NCBI GenBank assembly: GCA_008711295.1
Contig: VUYV01000180.1
Coordinates: forward strand, 1,215,096 to 1,279,095
Reading direction: 5' to 3'
Length of the DNA: 64,000 bases
Source of the DNA: Anarhynchus alexandrinus
Lineage: Eukaryota; Chordata; Aves; Charadriiformes; Charadriidae
Below, in pieces: positions 37,217 through 48,868 of the stretch. The notes beneath the pieces were generated by a model. That model saw nothing but the letters and a program-made list of their open reading frames with translations, made no database searches and was not told the origin of the DNA. Position numbers and translations under genes: made by a program. Positions within the stretch are counted from its first letter, which is position 1. Each line of letters opens with the position of its first letter.

Positions 37217-37318
37217 TGTGTGTATATATTTACAGTATCGTGTATGATGTATCACATATCACATCTATGTGTGTATATATTTACAATATCATGTGTGACG
37301 TATCACATATCACATCTA
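37217..37318 (+). repeat. 51-bp tandem duplication
   Basis: Two copies of a 51-bp unit, 37,217-37,267 and 37,268-37,318, each starting TGTGTGTATATATTTACA and ending ATCACATATCACATCTA, differ at only about four positions. A third copy begins (TGTG) but does not continue. Because 51 is a multiple of three, the frame across it (37,169-37,357) shows a 17-residue repeat, which is not evidence of coding. Confidence 0.9.
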
Positions 37319-40300
37319 TGTGCCATATCTCCCAAGTTTAACAAGTATTCATTGTGATCTTTAGCAAAACAAAAAACTGGTTCCTGAATTCCTGGATTGT
37401 ATTCTTCATGGAAAGTTAGGGTCTCCAGCAAAAGTTACTTATGAAATGGATAAAATTCAGACTGTGGAAATGGCCCCACGTTCCAGCCAGGCAAATAGAC
37501 GGTGTGGGTGAAAACCATGTCAGTTTGTTGCCTGCCTGCTTCCTTGCGCTGTCTGGAGTGCTCTGCTGGACAAGCTACACTGGCACCAGGTGTTCAAATA
37601 GTCTGTTGCTAAAAATTCAGGGGAGAAGCAATTTTTCTCACAGAAAAAGGCTCATAAAGGCCTTTGGGAAGAGGATTAGGTTCTTTCCAGAACATCTGTC
37701 TGTGTGACAAGCATTTTACCTGTACAAGAGGATATGTTCTGCTCCTGGAATCCAGTACATAAATTACAAAGAAAATAATAACTTCAGCCCAAAGCACCAT
37801 CCGCTAATCTACTTGTTTATATCACAGGTAATATGTAAGTGCTTTTCAGAGCTAATCCTGTCAGCCATAGCATAAATGTGAAGGCCAATAAGATTACTTG
37901 GAGATGAAGCATTTTAATAGCATCACACAGTCAGGAAGTAAACAGATTATGAAAGGCAGCAACTGGCATTGATTTTATTTTGCAGCTTGGCCCCAATGTC
38001 CTAAGCTTGATGAGTCTTGTAATCAATCTTGTTTGAATTTCACATAAGATTTTATCTCATCCAGAGGATAAGGAAACGTGCAATTTCAAAAATCAGAACG
38101 TTAAAACACAAACGAGGAGAGGGAAGAAAACCACAGTGTAAAACCCGATAGTGAAATCCTCTTTGCTGGGCCTCAGAGGTACCTGACAGGGTTCAAAGGG
38201 TGAATCTGTGAAACAGCTGTGCAGGAGATAGCTGTGATGGTGCCCACCTGGAAGCACGGGCTCTCCAGAGAGAAGTCAGATTCTGTAGGTGTGTTGCTAG
38301 ACAGTCTCCAGCTTTCTCCATCTGCGGGTTTGTTTTTCTCCCCTGTCACTCTGGACCATTCCCAGTGAGGACTGTGTTGTTCTGTCAGGGTTTTAATACG
38401 AAGACGCACATCTAGAACAGAGATTCAAGCTTTAATTCTTCTGAAAGAAATCTCACTTGTGCAATAAAGCCGCTTTGCAAATCAAACTGATACAAAGGGA
38501 CAATCAAGGATATAATCTGTCAAAACTGCGCTGTTGCTTCAAATCAAAACACTAAAGTAGAGGAGGGAATTTGGCCTAAATTACCAGTTCAGTGAGATTA
38601 ATGCCCTAATTGTGATCTATGAGGTCTTTCTGACAACCATCATACTGTAAAAGTTGTTTTTCCTGGCTGTAACACTACGGTCAAAGTTCTCTACAACCTG
38701 CGTAGAGACAGAGAAGTATTTGTCTGCAAGCACGACGTTTTTGGAGGGCATGGGGAAAGTCTAGAGCAACAGACTGCGTACCAGCTCTGATTTTCTGCCA
38801 CACAAACCTTGAGTACAGTGGACAAAAGCACTATATTTCATGAAGCTGGCTAACAAGATTAAATTAACAAGAAATTAATATATGCTCTTTTCACAGAACA
38901 GGAGCATTTGACACATCTTTTGCCACATTTTTTTTCTCCCCAGTGTTGAATCGTGTTCAGCGTTTTGTCATAAAACACATAAAGTCTGTATCTGAGATAA
39001 ACCCATGCCTTTCTTCCTGTGTAGGTACAGCCCCACATTTCCACTGGTGTTTGCAAATCCGGTAGATTTTAATTCATTTCAATTTGAAATTCAACCCTTC
39101 CACTCTGTCCCTGCAGCTGGATAATTTGTTTCTGTGGCAATCATTTTTTTCCTAGGATTTATGCCAAATCTGCCACTGCATTCGTTTGTGTGCTTGTACT
39201 TCCATGTCATACTTCCAGGCTAAATAAGAGGGCAATTACATTCCCCTTAGGTTAAGAATAGCTGAAACAAAAGAAGCTACTGCACAAGAGTGGGCAGGGA
39301 CTAGCTAATAAAATTCAACAAATACCCTTTGGTGCTGTGAAGTAAGAGGGATTGGTTGGATGTGAATGTGAAAGAGAAACAGCAGAAACATGTGGAGTGC
39401 AGACAGAGAAATAAGAGTATGCTGAGCGGAAAGCAAGAAGGAGGACTGGATGCTGGGGAGACACTCAGCACAAAGTGCACAAACAGTGCAAAAACAGTTC
39501 ACGATGCTTCCGAAAAAAATAAAAGCCTTGCAGGAGAAGTGGAGAAAGACTTGCAACAGATGACAAAGCAACCGCATCCTACTGACTTTACTCCAGAGTT
39601 TAGGGGAATTGGGCCATATGAACCTTTTCTGCTTATACAAAGGATTGCATAAAACTAGTATCTGACTCCACCATCAGTTTCTCCTAACACAGAGAGCCCT
39701 GAAACTCTAGCTAACTGCTGGGGACAGACAGACATTTCTGTATACCACCGTTCTCAGATTGCCCTGTGAGTCACCGCCATTTGCGCAGGTTCAGCTCTGT
39801 CTCTTGGGCCACTCTCTCCTGCGAAGGGGTGGCTCAGGTTTGGCATCATCCAGATTCATAGAGCATTACAAAGCATAAATTCCACTGAAGCCTTAGTTCT
39901 TAATTTCAAAAATTCCTTTGGGAATTTCAGCTTCCTCAAGTTTTTGAATCAGAACTTCTGTATTTTTTGCAATGCACTATTTACTTCCTTTGAAAACTTT
40001 CCCTAACTGGTGTATAAGTTATCATGCACAACTCCTACAAATTATTCTCAGACTTTATGTTTCCAATACATGTGTAAGAAGCAAACAAATTATATGTTAG
40101 TTTTGTGGGGAAGAAGGGTAGAGGAACAAGGTAAAGCTGCTAGGGAAGGAGTAGAAAACCAGGGCTGCATGAACATATATCTTTTTCTGTGGATTTGAAG
40201 TAGATATGTACCATCTGAGAGCCTGATTTTGTGATAGAGGGAAGGAGTAAAAGAAAAGTCTTCTGTAACTGTAGATTTTTAGAGAAGTGTTTCTCTTTCA

Positions 40301-42661
40301 AAGCTTCAGAAGACAATTCATGGCAGGTGCGTAGTTTGATTCTGTCCTAAAGATCACCTAATTATTCGTGGGAATCCTCAGGCAGGGAATACATGGCATG
40401 TCATACAATAATATATGAAAACAGTACTTTGACTAATGATTATTTCATAAAACACTGTTTTCAGCTGACCTTCCACTGGTTGCTAATTTAATGTGCGATT
40501 TAGCCTGGAGACTTTCTGATTCTTTGGTTGTTTTTGCCTTCCTTATATAGTCACCTCTTGCACAAATTTTCTGCCAAGTGTGTCAGATTTTCGATTCATC
40601 CCTGTGACCCTGTGACCCAAGCCATCGACCCAGAACTGCATTTCATGCAAATTACAGCTGAGCATTCAAGGATATGACAAGGGTTTTCTCCCCTATTCTT
40701 ATGAGCTGCTTTGTGGGCCAGTGGCCACACCTGAGTGACCCAGTGCCTCTATTGTGGGCATCTGTGGGGAAATTTGGGAGAGATCCCTGGCGGCTGTAGC
40801 TGTGTTTGCCATCTTGACTTGGGTGTTTTACCACTTCTCTACAAAGGCTGTGAGTTTTTCCCATGAGGCAGACCAATGCTGTAATTTTAGCTCCATAATT
40901 TTACGGAAGCTTTTCAGCATCGCTGCTTGATTTTCAAGACTATTTTTGAAAACTGAATAGAAAAAGGAAAATAACCCAGAAAAATTAACCTCAAAATTCA
41001 CTTTTTGTTTCTCCCTTCTTGCAGTTCTGAGGAATCATGTCATCACTCATCTTACACTTATTTTAAGGAAGAAAACCTCCTTTTGAACCTTCTAGAGATT
41101 CTTCTGTCTGAAGTCCCTTTTGCTTCCTCTCAACAGCTTGTCTCTCTTACCATCTCTCTTAATCTTTTTTGAAAGGTTGCGGAAAAGCCTTTCCAGCTGA
41201 CACAGACCCATATTAGCATCTGTGCACTCTAACAGTGCAGGGCACCAGCTCCTGTCCCTTCCCAAGAGCCTAGGCTGGTGTCCCGGCCACCAAAAAGTGG
41301 GTCATAGATTTTATGCGTGCACTGACCTGCTTGACAATATCAAATAAGCTCCCAGTGCTACCCCAGAAAACTCTTCCCGCTGTTTCCTTTTCCATGGTGG
41401 AAAGCAGGAGTATGGTGGAAAACCTCCACTGTGGTGTCCTTTTGCTGGCCAGAGGTTTGTTACTGGACTGGGCATTATCCAGTGGCGTCCGCTTCCTGGT
41501 TTATTCCTATTTATTCTGCTAGGTCCCTGTCTGGGACAGTCTACTCAGCCCCCCTTCCCTCGGTGCTGAAGAGCAATTCACTTCTTGTCATCTCTCAGCT
41601 CAAAACCTGCTTGCTTGTGCAGCCCACAGGGAGATGTTTAAGAGTCGTTCTAGTACATTCATAATGACTAAAAGGGAAAAGAATCAGCTGTAATGTCTTC
41701 CAATGCACCATATTAATGGAATAAAGATTTAAGTCTCCAAAATTAAAAACAGATAGGTAGCCACAGTACTATTAACCACTGCTTTGTAACACTTCTTTTA
41801 CAGTCTAAAAATGTCACCGGTGTTTCAATATTTATGATATGTATGGTAATGTAAAACAACAATAAAGCTATCAAAACAGAGAACCACTTCTTGAAAACCT
41901 CCATAATGGCTAGTCTATGCTCTGGACTATCTAAATCATACCATAAGAAAATAACCACATGAATTATGCTTGCTGGGAACTGGTCTGGTCCTTCTGAAAT
42001 TACCGATCTTGCAAAGTAAAGCAATAATTTGCAGTACATACTGTTCTAAACTGTGCATCTACCTAGGAAAATGTATACCTCACATTGCAATTATAGGCCA
42101 AGGGAATCAAGTAGCTGAGTCTCTGTGTAAAGTGATTGGCTGTCACTGTGATAGGTAAAGGGCTATTCTGAAAATGATGTAAATTGGCTCCTTTCTGTCT
42201 ATTAAACTTTTAAGTACTGTACAGTTGTTGATGGAACTGCAAGTCTACAACAAGGTAACAAGCTGTCTATTTTATAATCTACAATACTGGCGATGCTTTA
42301 CGAAAATGTAAGTATATTGTTTTAATCCTCCCCTAGTCCTGTCAGGTATACTGCTAATTATCCTGGCATATGCTGTTGGAAAAAAGGCTCATACGTTCTC
42401 ATGTCAGATTGCTGAAAGAGCGAGTTTTCCAATATAGGAAATCATCCATTGTTTCCTTTCATTTACAGAAGTGTATATAAGGCATTTCACTGTAGCGACA
42501 AAAAGAAAATAGGCAAGCCATTTTAAATATGTTGGTAAAAAAACTATGCTGTGGTCTGGTACCATACTTTCAGCTGAATTGAGAAAAGTTTCTCAAAAAA
42601 CTCTTCATGCATCTTCAAGTATTTCTGTGTCTACCTCTGTCTTCTTGCAATGCAATACATG

Positions 42662-43114
42662 AGCCACGAGGATGATCCAAGGGCTGGAGCACCTCTCCTA
42701 TGAGGAGAGGCTGAAAGAGTTGGGGCTGTTCAGCCTGGAGAAGAGAAGGCTCCGGGGAGATCTTATTGTGGCCTTCCAGTACCTAAAGGGGGCCTACAGG
42801 AGAGCTGGGGAAGGACTTTTTACAAGGGCATGTAGTGATAGGACGAGGGGGAATGGCTTCAAACTGGAAGAGGGCAGGTTTAGATTGAACATTAGGAAGA
42901 AGTTTTTCACTTTAAAGGTGGTAAGGCACTGGAACAGGTTGCCCAGAGATGTTGTTGAGGCCCTAACCCTGGAAGTGTTCAATGCCAGGCTGGATGTGGC
43001 CTTGGGCAACCTGGTCTAGTGGGAGGTGTCCCTGCCTATGGCAGGGGGGTTGGAACTCGATGATCTTCAAGGTCCTTTCCAATCTAAACCATTCTATGAT
43101 TCTATGATTCTGTG
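42662..43114 (+). mobile_element. CR1 LINE, young subfamily, 3' end (about 450 bp)
   Basis: This short 5'-truncated plus-strand CR1 is nearly the same in sequence as the 3' end of the intact element at 48.8 kb, including the identical 3' UTR wording 'ggaggtgtccctgcctatgg'. It ends in ATTCTATG, ATTCTATG, ATTCTGTG units at 43,091-43,114. The low divergence places it in the same recently active subfamily. No obvious target duplication is seen. Confidence 0.95.
42672..43019 (+). pseudogene. CR1 ORF2 C-terminal fragment (115 codons)
   Basis: The frame encodes the last part of CR1 ORF2, from [20 protein letters not shown] through [19 protein letters not shown] to the natural end DVALGNLV and stop. 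It is open throughout, but it lacks the endonuclease and reverse-transcriptase domains because the insertion is 5'-truncated, so it is non-functional. Compared with the intact copy at 48.8 kb it differs by a few residues (for example [13 protein letters not shown] versus [13 protein letters not shown]). Confidence 0.9.
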
Positions 43115-44440
43115 ATAATACTCTACGTATCAACTAGAGAAGAACAAAATTACACAGAACAGAGATTGTGGGTCTGCAATCTTTTGTTCTGGGTTATAAT
43201 TATTTCTGGGTGATTTTTTTTTTGACATATTTATCTTAGGATAATTATGCTAGGACAGACTTTAGTGTAAGCTCCAATAACAAATCTGTTATGTAGTTAA
43301 TTTGTGAGATTGAAATTAAGCCACAAGCAGTAATATTCATGTATATTTTAAAATAAAAATAACCTTTTTGAGAAAAATGGAAACCTGCATACATTTGATA
43401 TATATTTTCCCTCACCCCCCCTTTATTTTGCACAGCCATAAAAATATAAGAAATAAATAATACTGAGTATAAACAATAGTAAGCACAGCGTAAGAAATAT
43501 TTGCACTGAATTGAAAAGCTCTGGAAATGACATCATTGTATTAGCATTTATATGACATCTGTATATCCGAAGTATTTGCTTGAAAATAGTTAGCATATGC
43601 AGAGTAATACTGGAAGCCCTATGAGTTTAAAAAACTCACGGGACATACCAGGAAAACCCAAAACAGATGGGCTGTGAGTCTAAAGAATGTCAGGTCTCCT
43701 CATTTTTAAATGTACATGGAACAAGCTTTTCCAGCAAAACTCACATTTATTTCTGAAGTTGAAAGTCAACCTGAAATGGACTCAAAATGCAAGTACAAAC
43801 ATAAATGGAATTTAGGATCACTTTAGGATCAAGTGGTTACTTACTGAAACGAAGAAGTAAATGTGGTTTTTCATTGCAATAGAGTTTCAGGCAAGTAATG
43901 TATACAGATCATTTACATAATTAGCAATAATTTACCCTGAATGACAAAATCAATATTTACTGTTTAAGACACATGAATTTTGTATTGTAAAAACATTAAA
44001 TATCCTGCTCAGCAAATTCTTTTGGGACTCGACAGGGCAGCAAGCTAGAATAAGCTTTTCTGTGTAGATCTATTTCTGAATAAAATTGCTTATTCTAAGC
44101 ATACTAAAAGTAATATCTTCCTCCTAATCCACCTAGTTCTTGGTCTATGCGCAAGGACCAACTGGTGCAAATCAGGAAGGCCAGTTGCAAGACTATCAAC
44201 TCATCTTACAGAGCAAATCAAAACCGAAAACAAATGTCTGTAAAAGAAATTCAAAGTTTTGATTTTGAGATATTTCAATTGGTCTGACTTTTAAGGTATT
44301 TTCATTTCCAAAATCTGAAAAGAACAATCAAAACTCTTCATGAATGTATTTATTCTAGAGAAACATAATTAAAAAAAATAAAAAAGTTCAGTTGTGATCA
44401 CTGTTCTACAAATTCTTCTCTGTCTCTCTCTGGTTTTGCA
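43115..44440. other. AT-rich unique DNA between CR1 copies
   Basis: No gene or repeat recognised. Short T and A runs only (about 43,216 and 44,370). Confidence 0.5.
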
Positions 44441-44811
44441 AGGAGAGTCTGGGACTGTTCAGCCTGGAGAACAAAGGGCTCAGGGGGATCTTATCAAAGT
44501 GTATAAACACCTAATGGAGCAAAAGAAGATGAGCGAGCCAGGGTCTTTTCAGTGGTGCCCAGTGACAGGACAAGGGGCAATGAGCACAAATCAAAATCCA
44601 TGAAATCCAGTATGAGCACAAGAAAAAAACTTTTTAGTGTGATGGCAGTCAAACACAGGAACAGGTTGCTCAGAGTTGCTCCATCTGTGGAGTTATTTCA
44701 AACCTGACTGGACACAATCCTGGGCAACTGCCTCTATCTGACACTGCTTGAGCAGTGGGGCTGGACTAGATGATCTGGAGAGGTCCCTTCCAACCCAAAC
44801 TTTCTGTGATT
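44441..44811 (+). mobile_element. Older CR1 LINE 3' fragment (about 370 bp)
   Basis: The copy begins abruptly with 'gagtctgggactgttcagcc' and continues through decayed codons for GLFSLE-K-AQGDLIKVYKHL, a segment resembling SVVPSDRTRGNEHKSK, and the HRNRLLRVAPSVELFQT-like end. It then has a 3' UTR 'ggctggactagatgatctgg' ending at TTTCTGTGAT. Its 3' UTR differs from that of the young copies, indicating another, older subfamily. Indels and stops break the frame (the open piece is 44,394-44,603). Confidence 0.9.
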
Positions 44812-47800
44812 GCAGCACTCCAGCAGTGGAAGCTATCCCATCATGTCTCTGTGATCCCAATGAGACTGTAGTTCTGCAATTACATGCAGTTCTCTAATTT
44901 ATCCTCTAATTTTACAGCACTGAGTGCTTCTGGATTATCGGTTTACTTTTGGGCTACCAGTTTGAACTCATTGTAGTGAATCAGGATTGCTTCTATCTAT
45001 CTAATGAATGCTTGGTGACTACTATAAGATGGATTTTGAGTCTCGCATTTCCTTCTGTAATGTATCTCTAATAATTAAAATGAAAAAAAATTCCAAGAGA
45101 TTTTTTACAGCTGTGTATGTGATTTAATTACATTAGTCATACTGAAGAGATTCATATTGTCATAGTAACTAAACCAAGATTCTTTTTTCCCTCTTATCCT
45201 GCCATAGTATATTATATAAATGTAATTCTTCATCTTGTTCTTGGAGAGGCAGTTCTTAGGATATTTTTTGTTGGGACATATGTTCTACAGTTTACTATTC
45301 AGATGTAGTTCCTCATCTCAAAAATGCTGTTGCTTGAGCTTAGCTTTAAGCAAATGAGTATGGTCTAGGAGCACAAGACCCTACTTCTCTGTGCAGAATT
45401 AAGTATGAATGTAAAGATTCAGGTCACCAGAGCACTGAAACTCGTACTGAACTTTAAGTTGGAATTCAGGCACATAGTGGCATTAATGGACTGCTCTGCC
45501 TGATTTAGGGCCTAAGCCTTTGCAGAACTGCTGCCTTTGGATCGGAGTTGCAAACAACTCAACAGACCACCTTCTATGTCTTGGGGTTATTTCTTATCAC
45601 CAGTTCTGTGTGGAAGCACCTTTGTTACAGAACAGTCTCTTGATACTGCAGTGCACTGCAATGTACTTTTTACTCAATAATTAATCTTTGTTCATCCTTA
45701 AACTTATGAGTTACACCGAAGTAATTAATTTTGGCAATTGTTTCTTTATATTTACATTGCAACTTGTTCAGAAAAAAAAAAGTAAAACTGATTATAAAGC
45801 TAGCAGACCATGTATTGGATTTTGATTGGGTAGAAAATCAGTCATTAACACAGGAAAATCAGTAATTTTCCTGCACAGCTGCTCAAACATGCTGGGGCAT
45901 TTACTATGGAAAAAAAAAGGGGGGGGGGGGGAAGACATTAACAGCATTGTAAAACATTGATTAGAGTTTATTATACAAAATAATTACATTTAATCAATTA
46001 TCACAGTTAACAAGTGATTTCTTGGGGATTATTATTACCTAATTGTTATTAAAGATCTGACTACAGATGGCATATGCAATTCATTGCTTATTATTACTTT
46101 TACAAGCACAGATGGCACAGTACAACCAGTAAGACTAGCAGACAGTGAATTTTTTCCTAACATAATAACAAATGAATGTGTTGAGTGATTTTTTTTTAGT
46201 TTTGTTAAAGTGCTGCAAAATAGCTAATGGACTCGACTCTTCAGATCGTTTTGTCTCAATAGCAGTTCCTACAGATTGCATGTAGAAGCCTGTTCAAGAG
46301 ATTCCCAAATTAATGTTACAGAGTCAAAATATTTGCGTTATGATGCTCATTCCAACTTGCCTGAAACTACCCTTTGCATAAGAATCAGTTTAATTTGAAC
46401 TCTGTGAACTCTACTGGCAAAACTTCTAAGGCATCAAAATATCAATAATAGTCATACAAAGAAAGAAAGAAGTTAGCACAAGAACATTTTAAGGCTATTT
46501 ATTTAAAAATAGAGAGGTAGTTCTTTAAAAAATAGAAGAAATAAAAAGATACTTATGTAAGAGCCAAAAGAAAATCCTTTTAAACTAGCAAGAAAGAATT
46601 ATTTCAGCAAAAGATCAAAAGTTTGTTCAGGAACAAAAACACAGCTTGCATGCGATACTTTCCTACCTTCCTTTCCATCTTTGGGTCCTAAGTGAGTGGG
46701 TGGGAGGGTAAGTGTGTGATTTTACTGACTGTTTAGTTAGATTAAATGGATCCCTAAAAGCAAGACAAGTGTGCTGTGATAAGTACAGCTTAATTCTTTT
46801 GGCCAAGTCTATCCAGCAATTATGTCTTGGAGTTACATTCCCTCTCCAGTCTCCATCTCTAGTAAGCAAGCCAATCATGTCATTCACAGTTGAATGGAAT
46901 TATCAGAATATCTAAAAAGTGTTACACTCCTAAGACATAATTATAGTACTCCTGCATGAGAGCTTTTGTAGTCAACAGTTGCAGAAAGCTGGAACACGTT
47001 TTCACTATTCATCTTAGGTCATATTAAAAATGTATTGTTTGCTCTCCTGAAAAAGATCCTAATCACATCTCAAAAAAGGCAAATAACGACGCTAAGTGTT
47101 ATTATTAGAGAAATGTTATTGGAATACTTCAGTTTTGAAATAGAATGAAAAATATATCTCATGAAAAGGACAGCAAACATTACATCATGTTAAGTATAGA
47201 TAATACAAAAACAGAAAAGAAAATGCAGAGCCACAAACTAAAATAAAAACAAAAAATCACCTATTTATGGGTGAAACATGGGAATAGATAAGTTTGGTTT
47301 TTTTTCAGAAAACATATCACAATAGCTATATCCCTACATATGTGGCAAAATGAGGAGTGGAAGTGACACTATTTATTTTAAAATACTTGTATGCAAGCTC
47401 TACCATTAAACTAATTCTGCCACGCACTGATTGTGCCTGCAATTTAAATCCGTAGAATGGCACCTCTAACATTTAAACTTGTTATTAAAAGTCTCCAAAG
47501 ATAACATTTTCTACTTTCAGGCCCTTCTCAGCATGATTCAGCATGCCAAGCCATCAACAAAAACAGTTTGGTCTGATCTTCTGAATAAAGTTTTTAACAA
47601 CGAGGTCAACATTTATCCTTATATATAGTATACTTACAAGGTCAAAAATGATTTAATTACCTTGTCTTATTGAATTACCACTCAACAGCTGAGCTGCGGT
47701 AACTGGCAAAGTGCACACCCTGGTAGAATCCATTTGGTAAGTAAAATCCATTAGCTTAAACCCCTATGAAACTGCGCATAAGAAAATCACCATCAAGGAG

Positions 47801-48129
47801 TTGTGGTTTAACTGGTGGTTTGATCTAATGTGTTTCACTTATCACAGCTTGGCAGAGAAGCAGTTGCTTGTTTAGCCACAATAACATGATTGCTTCCATT
47901 CTAAGGCCATTTCCTTACACATTTTCCATTAACTTCAGCAAAGAAGGGGCTGGTTCTACCTGTCTTATGTTAAAAAGGATGCTATTCAGAGTAGGCATGG
48001 CAGAAAAGCACTCACATGTACTTTCTTTCCCCATCAGCTTGCTTTAATTGAGAGCAAAATAATCTTGCCTTTAAGGATCTGAAGAATACAGGAAATAATA
48101 CAGACTGTTAGGTGAGTTGAAAATGGCAG
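44812..48129. other. AT-rich unique intergenic DNA
   Basis: No gene recognised. The only striking element is the A9-G13 homopolymer junction at 45,910-45,931. Frames on both strands are shorter than 80 codons. Confidence 0.5.
45910..45931 (+). repeat. A9-G13 homopolymer junction
   Basis: Nine A followed by thirteen G, interrupted by nothing. Long G runs are unstable and error-prone in sequencing, so the exact length is uncertain. Confidence 0.85.
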
Positions 48130-48772
48130 ATATGTCAGGTTCAGACAGTAATAATCAATGGTTTGATGTTTGGTTGGTGGTCAGCAACTAGCAGAGTACC
48201 CCAGAGGTTGATACCGGGGCCTCTGTTGTTTAGCATATTCATCAAAGAACTGGATGATTTTGGAGTGAACCCTCAGCAAGTTCAAACTAGAGGATACAAG
48301 TACCATAACGCAGAGCAGGCCCTGATAAACTGGAGGACTGGACCAGCAAAAACCTTAGGAAATTCAACAAGGAGAAGCACCAAGTTTTGTGTGGCAGGTG
48401 CAATGGCTCTACGCAGTGTCAGTCTGGCAGCGAGGTGACAGAGCAGCGGCCAAGCTGAAAGGGAACCTGAACTGTGCGTGGACCATCAGTTCACTCTCAT
48501 CGCGAGTAAGGCAAATTGCGTGCTGAGCTGCTGCATGGTCAAGGAACATCGATCTACCCTGTAGATCTTGTAGTCTTGTACTCTGCTTTCTGCTGGTGAG
48601 GTTGCATCAGGAATATTTTGTCTAGTTTTGGGCCTTCCTGTTGAAGTGAGGTGAAACTGAAGAGGGTCTAACTGAAGGCTAGTAAGTAGGACATGATGGA
48701 GGAGAGGATGAGGGAGCTTGTCTTCTTTAACTTGGTTAAAATGAACTAAAGATGATCTAAAGGAACTGATTA
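48130..48772 (+). mobile_element. Old CR1, left part, split by a younger CR1
   Basis: This plus-strand CR1 contains a decayed RT region (SGVPQG(L)IPGPLLFSIFIKELDD-like codons at about 48,190-48,262), a deletion across the FADD region, then 'ggaaattcaacaaggagaag', 'cgaggtgacagagcagcggcc' and 'tgaggttgcatcaggaatat', in the normal ORF2 order. It stops at 48,772 where the young minus-strand CR1 begins, and the expected next part resumes at 52,543. Together they were one insertion of roughly 950 bp. Many stops; long dead. Confidence 0.8.
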
Positions 48773-48868
48773 TCATAGAATCATAGAATCATAGAATGGT
48801 TTAGGTTGGAAAGGACCTTGAAGATCATCGAGTTCCAACCCCCCTGCCATAGGCAGGGACACCTCCCA

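Larger units (their letters stand above)
35960..42660. other. AT-rich unique intergenic DNA
   Basis: No supported gene. Small features inside are a tRNA T-arm-like sequence (36,685-36,701), a CA/TA dinucleotide stretch (37,133-37,163) and a 51-bp tandem duplication (37,217-37,318). Frames such as 39,305-39,640 (-) and 39,356-39,652 (+) overlap in antisense and have no recognisable domain. Confidence 0.45.
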
